A stretch of 64,000 bases of DNA from Owenia fusiformis. Taxonomy: Eukaryota; Annelida; Polychaeta; Sabellida; Oweniidae. Made by a program: the position numbers and the translations under genes. Below the pieces are notes generated by a model. It was not told the origin of the DNA. It did not search any database and worked only from the letters and a program-made list of their open reading frames with translations. Of the stretch, positions 58,103 to 64,000 are shown in pieces (within the stretch, counting starts at the first letter, position 1; every line of letters begins with the position of its first letter). The DNA is taken from positions 558,001 to 622,000 of the forward strand of contig CAIIXF020000006.1 in NCBI GenBank assembly GCA_903813345.2. Direction: 5' to 3'.

Positions 58103-59443
58103 CTAGAAAACATAAAATCATTTGTGAATTTCGATTCATTATAGTTTCAATAGCTAGAAATTCTCACTTTTAATTCAGGCCTTCTCCAAGTTTTGAATTA
58201 AAAAAAACAAACCATGTGTTTAAATTAAAAAACAAAAACATGCATAGACCTGAGGAGTAATCCATGTATGTTTGATTATTTTTGCTTTATTATTTACAAT
58301 ATCCCAGTGTAAAGATAAAATTCTCAACTAAAATAATAGATTTTAACTTTGTTAATGAAAACTCCTTTCTTAGTTCAGTTTCAAGATGTCTTTAATCTAA
58401 TCTGCATCCTAGCAACCATAGACCTGAGTGCATCCTTGTTGCTTTGTTCTTAAAAATGAAGACCCTAGTATCTGTTTGATTATCTATAGTACAATAACAC
58501 ATTAACATTTCATAAGTGCACATCTGTATAGATAATAATGTAAAAAGTTATTATAAAAATTGGGTCAAGTTTCTGAAAGGTAAATCCAATTGATTTTGAT
58601 TTTGAATGAATGTTTCGTGGTCATATTCACATTTATCAAAATCAATGTATACATTTTTGTTTCATGTTTTATAGTAACGTTTCCCAAAAAGTTTTTTTCT
58701 TTAATGATGACATTTATTGCGAAACTGACATCTCTTTTTCAGAATTTTATTATTATTTTGTAGCATATTTGAAACAATTGCTTTTTAATATTGTAATAAG
58801 ATAATTGATGATTTCTGAGTTGATTTTTAAAATTTTATTTCATAATTATGAATCAAAAACAATTTGGAAGGGCTATTTTGGAATTCCTGATTTCTAGTGT
58901 TTTGTTTATGCTTTTGTCTCAAGACTTCATTTAAACAACATTTGTACAATTTTAACTATGTTTTGACAGAAAAGTTTAAATATTATCAATACATTTCATA
59001 CATGTAGTGTTTATTCTTGAATGACTGAAAGAGCATCAGAGAAAAACATGTATTTTCTAAACCTCCAGAAGTTTTCAAAATGATATTTTTACAAAAATTG
59101 TTAATCTTAACAGCCATTTTAATCTTTCAGTATTTTGTATATGTTATCCTTGTGAAGCTTTACTGACTCATTAAAGCTGATTGCCATAATTTGTGATTTT
59201 AAGTGTACATAGCAGATACTACTTGAACCGAAACAAATAAAAAACATGTTATAGCATTTTCCAACCATGTTTAGGGACATAAACAAGCCTTTTATGCATT
59301 GTTAAGTGGATAGAGGCTAATCAATTGGAGTTTTACCTGAAAACTATGCACTGACATGCACAGGGAAAGTTAAAGTACAGCGCATTAAAGATTATCAGGG
59401 GCTGTATCAAAAAGTGAAAAGGACATGACACAGTACAACATAT
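58103..59443 (-). other. intron upstream of exon 1 up to the LTR element
   Basis: AT-rich intron sequence. I looked here for the missing N-terminal half of the first Ig and found no frame with its cysteine and tryptophan landmarks beside splice sites. Confidence 0.6.
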
Positions 59444-61100
59444 TATAGCGTTGCCGGATGTGATGCATTGTGGGTGATGTGTTAAATAAATGATTACTGA
59501 TATAAGTACACTAAATGTGTAATAATTCTATGAATAAAAGTGCAAAATGTGCCTAAGTGTGTGTAAAGCTCAGAACAATGTGAATATGAAATCACATATA
59601 GCAAGTAAAGCAGTTAATTGTAATAAAGGTAGCGTGTAGATTTGTTTGCATTGATAGTTACATTTGTGATTATGTAAAATGTAATTAAGCCTCATAAAGA
59701 GGCATGAAGCTTTTATGTATGTTGTAACATTATAATTGTGGGATGAAAAGAAAGTATATCTTCAGCTATTTATTGAGCTGTACGTCCATCAAATGTATCT
59801 CTTCTGTCTCACTGAGGAATTATTGAAGTGGTAATGTGAGATATACACATAGGTTATAGGTCTCGAGCATATGCAGGCATCATAAAATGCATGACGTCCA
59901 TGACAGGCGCCTCGTCACAGACAGACATCAAAGTGGATTCCTGGTTAGACCCGTGCCCTCAGCTAGTCATCTCATCAATTAACATCATCATACAAATCCT
60001 GGTTCATCAAAGACTTGGAAATACACCTCGCATACACTGGGCCCTGGAGATGCGATATTATGAAACAGTGGCTTCAAGTTTCTAGAGCATTACTCTGCTG
60101 AGTGAAGCACTAATACAGGATGCTGAATTTTACAAAGCATCTTTGATACACTTGTTGAATAATTTGACAAGGCCTTTAAATACGTAAGTGTTACATGGGA
60201 CCTTTAAATACTGAATTGTCAAATATCCTTGGACAGGATATAAATTAGTACAGGGCCTTTAAGTGATTTGACAAATATCCTTGGACAGGATACGAATTTA
60301 CACAGGGCCTTTAATTGATTTGACAAATATCCTTGGACAGGATACGAATTTCCACAGGGCCTTTAATTGACAAATATCCTTGGACAGGATATTGAATACT
60401 CTTGTACAGAATATTCCCTCACACACTGATTGAAATGACAATTAGGCCTATCCTTGCACAGGATAATCATATGAAATAAATTCACACGGGGTCTTTAAAT
60501 ATTCTTGTACAGAATATATTATGTGAAGACATCGGCATCTGGTCGTTTGGCTCAAGCATCAACCCCGGGTGTTGGTCTCATCGAAGATCCCCGGGTGATT
60601 TCTATATTTCCTTTTCCATCCTTATTTCTCATAGAAAACACCAACAAAACTGAATTAACTTTCTATATACATCTATTTACATTTTATATACGTTTTCCCA
60701 CCCCCCTAGTACATAATTCGTGTTCAGTCGTTACATTCTAGCTCAAATTCTACGGAGCTCAAAGTTTTCCAACTTCCCGCTCGAAAAAGTGTTCTCTCTC
60801 TTATGTGCATTGCGCATGTCCAAGACGCCACAAATGGCAATTGACGCACCGCGCATGCGTCCCGGAAGTTAAGAAAGTCTAAACTTCCGGTAAAAACAAA
60901 CGTGAACATTTTATGTTTACACTTGAAAATGAGAAGATAGTAAGAGATTACATTAATATAAAATGATATAAGAATGCTGAAATATAATGCAAATACATGA
61001 TTGAACTAATGAATTGAACAGTCGAAGGTAAGAAAGTATGACACGTAAAAGATCGAATGAAATGAATTTGTAAATTTTCTGAGTTCCTAAAAATGCTACA
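59444..61100 (-). repeat. 3' LTR (1,657 bp)
   Basis: On the minus strand it starts TGTAGCATTTTTAGG and ends CGCTATA, an almost perfect TGTAGC/GCTATA inverted pair. It contains four or more copies of the self-complementary TATCCTTGGACAGGATA (60228-60460) in units of about 60 bp with GGGCCTTTAA.TGATTTGAC. An open frame on the + strand (59891-60085) is antisense and repeated in the other LTR; I do not regard it as a gene. Confidence 0.8.
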
Positions 61101-61226
61101 TTACTCCCCTCTTAGATTCTTCGTCCCGAAGAATCACTATAATTGTAAATCCGAACATTTACATTGAATTCATTTAAAATTGTTGTAGTTTTAATGTCTT
61201 GCATGCAATAACAATACTTGAACTAT

Positions 61227-61380
61227 GTTTATAATGGCATGCAATGTCGAGACTGGATACAATGTTCATAATGGCATGCGATGTCGAGACTGGATACAAT
61301 GTTCATAATGGCATGCGATGTCGAGACTGGATACAATGTTTATAATGGCATGCGATGTCGAGACTGGATATAATGTTTAT
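61227..61380. repeat. four 37-bp tandem units before the 3' LTR
   Basis: The unit ATAATGGCATGCGATGTCGA then GACTGGATACAATGTTC is repeated four times at exact 37-bp spacing (61231, 61268, 61305, 61342), with few changes. Confidence 0.9.
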
Positions 61381-61879
61381 GATAGGATTCTACAATGTTA
61401 ATGTCTAGAACGGTTCCATCAGATCCTCTTCTTTGTGGTCATCTCTTAGCGATGGCTAAATAAAACTTAAGCAAAGTTTCCTTGAAATGTTCATTAGTTT
61501 CCCAGAGTGTCCCTTTCAGTCACTTGAACATATGGTTGTGTATTATTGGATCGTCTGATTGTATGTCTAGTTGGTCCTATTTCATTCCCCATAGGATCCT
61601 TAAGTAGCATCTCATTGCCTTTGATTCGTGGCTCCAGTGATTGATATTGGCAATAATTTGGAGTTCGCCTCATTGTGGTATTCACTACGCCAGGTCGCTA
61701 ATAGTTTCTGATGGACTGGTAGGGAGCCACTTCAATAGTATACGGATTGCCATTTTGGTATGGATATCAGATGGCTACCCCTCTTCATGTATTTTGGCTG
61801 GTATCTGATTGAGTTTAGGATACATACAAACATCTTCTTCTATCAGGTATGGGTTACTCCTCGTAACTTTTGAGCGACT

Positions 61880-62300
61880 CACAGCTTATGGTTGATTAGC
61901 ATTGAGCATTTGTGACATATGGTACATCACATAGTTATAAATTGTGTTATGTGACTTCTCTCATCAATGGGAGCTTCTATACAAATAGGTGCTTGGAAAT
62001 GGCTAATGGTTGGCTAGCACTGACCCCTTGTGGCATATGAATTATGATACATCATTTACAAATTGTGTGGTGTGACTTCTATCATCAATGGGAGCTCCTA
62101 TACCAATAGGTGCTTGAATATGGCTAATGGCTGGTTGGCTCTGAGCATTTCTAACATATGGTACATTATCTACAAGTTGTGTGCTGTGACTTCTATCGTC
62201 GATGGGAGCTCCTATACCAATAGGTGCTTGGATATGGCTAATGGCTGGTTGGCTCTGAGCACTTCTAACATATGGTACATTATACTCCTATACCAATAGG
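61880..62300. repeat. 114-121-bp tandem units in the internal region
   Basis: Three to four units with GTGACTTCTATCATCAATGG and GAGCTCCTATACCAATAGGT (repeat starts near 61951, 62072, 62186). The 114-bp spacing is a multiple of three and corresponds to the 38-residue coding repeat on the minus strand; the 121-bp unit is frame-breaking. Confidence 0.85.
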
Positions 62301-62962
62301 AGTTGGACATGCACACTTGGCTGTTGTGGACGGACATCTCCCTGCTGAACTAGCAAACTTTCCCTGTGGTTCAGGGCGGAAAGGCACCTAATCAGTGATA
62401 TTTGTGTATCCCAACTGACTAAATCCCGCATCTAGAACTGCTATCTTCTGTCGGCTGACAGAAGTGGATGAAGATGTCCCAGCATCTGCCCTGGAACATG
62501 AAATAAAAGCCCTCCCGGTTGTTCCAGAGTAATCTTCTGTCCGGGTACAGAAGCGGTGTGTGCATGGTACTGTATTTACAGAAGAACCATTCCTGCTAAC
62601 ACCTCTAGTTTGATCAGTACATGAAGGTAGCATGTGATTGGAACTTATGGAATTATTTACACTATGTACAGACATATTATCATTTGGTTCATTGGATTTA
62701 TTTATAAGATTTTCAGTCACATTGGCCTTTGGAATATTCCCTGTCCAGGAATCTGAGGCTCGTCGTCTAAGGAATTGAACAATATTTTCTCAGAAGTGAT
62801 TGTTCGTCTTCATCCAGATATTTTCTTCCTTTCCCTATGTCAGCAAGTCGCTGTTGAACTTAACTTCAGACAGATCATCACCCTCTTGATTCTGAGTTTT
62901 CCTCTTACATCACTGTTTTGGTTACGTTACTGGTTAGATGAGATCCCACCACTGCCACCAAT

Positions 62963-64000
62963 TATAGCGTTGCCGGATGTGATGCATTGTGGGTGATGTG
63001 TTAAATAAATGATTACTGATATAAGTACACTAAATGTGTAATAATTCTATGAATAAAAGTGCAAAATTTGCCTAAGTGTGTGTAAAGCTCAGAACAATGT
63101 GAATATGAAATCACATATAGCAAGTAAAGCAGTTAATTGTAATAAAGGTAGCGTGTAGATTTGTTTGCATTGATAGTTACATTTGTGATTATGTAAAATG
63201 TAATTAAGCCTCATAAAGAGGCATGAAGCTTTTATGTATGTTGTAACATTATAATTGTGGGATGAAAAGAAAGTATATCTTCAGCTATTTATTGAGCTGT
63301 ACGTCCATCAAATGTATCTCTTCTGTCTCACTGAGGAATTATTGAAGTGGTAATGTGAGATATACACATAGGTTATAGGTCTCGAGCATATGCAGGCATC
63401 ATAAAATGCATGACGTCCATGACAGGCGCCTCGTCACAGACAGACATCAAAGTGGATTCCTGGTTAGACCCGTGCCCTCAGCTAGTCATCTCATCAATTA
63501 ACATCATCATACAAATCCTGGTTCATCAAAGACTTGGAAATACACCTCGCATACACTGGGCCCTGGAGATGCGATATTATGAAACGGTGGCTTCAAGTTT
63601 CTAGAGCATTACTCTGCTGAGTGAAGCACTAATACAGGATGCTGAATTTTACAAAGCATCTTTGATACACTTGTTGAATAATTTGACAAGGCCTTTAAAT
63701 ACGTAAGTGTTACATGGGACCTTTAAATACTGAATTGTCAAATATCCTTGGACAGGATATAAATTAGTACAGGGCCTTTAAGTGATTTGACAAATATCCT
63801 TGGACAGGATACGAATTTACACAGGGCCTTTAATTGATTTGACAAATATCCTTGGACAGGATACGAATTTCCACAGGGCCTTTAATTGACAAATATCCTT
63901 GGACAGGATATTGAATACTCTTGTACAGAATATTCCCTCACACACTGATTGAAATGACAATTAGGCCTATCCTTGCACAGGATAATCATATGAAATAAAT
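62963..64000 (-). repeat. 5' LTR, partial
   Basis: Matches 59444-60481 with two visible differences (G/T in GCAAAAT.TGCC; A/G in GAAAC.GTGG). By offset it should extend to about 64619. Low divergence implies a recent insertion. Confidence 0.85.

Larger units (their letters stand above)
61101..62962 (-). pseudogene. internal region of the LTR element with decayed reading frames and coding repeats
   Basis: On the minus strand there is a 110-codon frame at 62720-62388 (MTENLINKSNEPNDNMS...), rich in Ser/Thr/Asn and of no family I recognise. Between about 62290 and 62060 two copies of a 38-residue unit are open (QSQPAISHIQAPIGIGAPID then DRSHSTQLVDNV); further units at both sides are broken by a deletion or stops. 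Near 61690-61500 a last frame (NTTMRRTPNYCQ...) resembles nothing clear. Neither protease, reverse transcriptase, RNase H nor integrase motifs are visible. Confidence 0.5.
59444..64000 (-). mobile_element. Ty3/gypsy-type LTR retrotransposon, short and non-autonomous, cut by window end
   Basis: Direct repeats at 59444 and 62963 have an offset of 3519 and differ at only two positions that I saw over 1,038 bases. Read on the minus strand, the 5' LTR ends ...CGCTATA at 62963, followed after AT by TGGTGGCAGTGGTGGGAT (62960-62943), complementary to the 3' end of a leucine tRNA, as a primer binding site. A polypurine stretch AAGAGGGGAG lies just before the 3' LTR start (TGTAGC at 61100), preceded by GGGACGAAGAATC. 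The inner part is only about 1.86 kb, with no reverse transcriptase or integrase seen. It lies in the same orientation as the host gene. Confidence 0.85.

Noticed and set aside
59891-60085. 64-codon + strand frame, repeated at 63410-63604
   Set aside because: It lies inside the LTR and is antisense to the element; its repetition comes from the LTR duplication and not from protein conservation.
62063-62299. + strand frame MCGVTSIINGSS with internal repeat
   Set aside because: The element's signals (primer site, polypurine tract) put its coding strand on the minus side, where the same repeat is also open.

Overview
This is an animal nuclear genome window: AT-rich, with short protein-domain exons separated by long introns that have GT-AG ends. 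Almost all of it is one gene on the minus strand. It codes for a giant muscle protein of the twitchin/titin family, and the window holds an internal slice of it. I rebuilt 40 exons plus one candidate microexon between 58102 and 160 by joining splice sites; the codon phase matches at every junction. They add up to about 4.6 kb of coding sequence, roughly 1,530 residues. Neither the start codon nor the C-terminal kinase is here. The domain order (many Ig domains, a phospho-linker inside the Ig block, then an Fn3 pair with the DDGGAPI/LE.Y signature) fits twitchin. Transposons of a type known from bivalves (pearl-like tandem-repeat elements) and PKA sites like those of catch-muscle twitchin point to a mollusc, probably a bivalve. 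That last step is inference.

Layout in gene order, from high to low coordinates: 59444-64000, a young Ty3/gypsy-type LTR element in an upstream intron, cut by the window edge; 58102-58012, the end of an Ig domain; 57769-55646, a Lys/Glu repeat spring and an acidic linker; 51447-48476, two cysteine-free Ig domains; 48198-45578, a linker and a canonical Ig; 45397-32957, a hinge built from eight to nine tiny exons; 32003-31761, an Ig resembling MyBP-C domain C1; 29972-19960, a linker of small exons with several PKA consensus sites, two of them in exons whose phases make them mutually exclusive; 14109-2485, five Ig domains; 2022-160, two Fn3 domains.

The introns hold many mobile elements: two pearl-like copies (37770-39429, 53753-55375), a family of seven short pogo-like MITEs, a mariner-like deletion derivative (49832-50785), a foldback element with arms of a repeated 14-mer (11377-12390), a tRNA-derived SINE (16520-16772), hairpin MITEs, minisatellites, a pentanucleotide microsatellite and a decayed lysine-rich reading frame (15440-16345).

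The part most worth following up is the linker at 31761-13967. It has the order Ig, phospho-linker, Ig seen in MyBP-C (C1-M-C2). The exon phases predict that splicing chooses which PKA sites the protein carries. In molluscan catch muscle, twitchin phosphorylation is known to release the catch state, so this would be a genomic switch for tuning catch.
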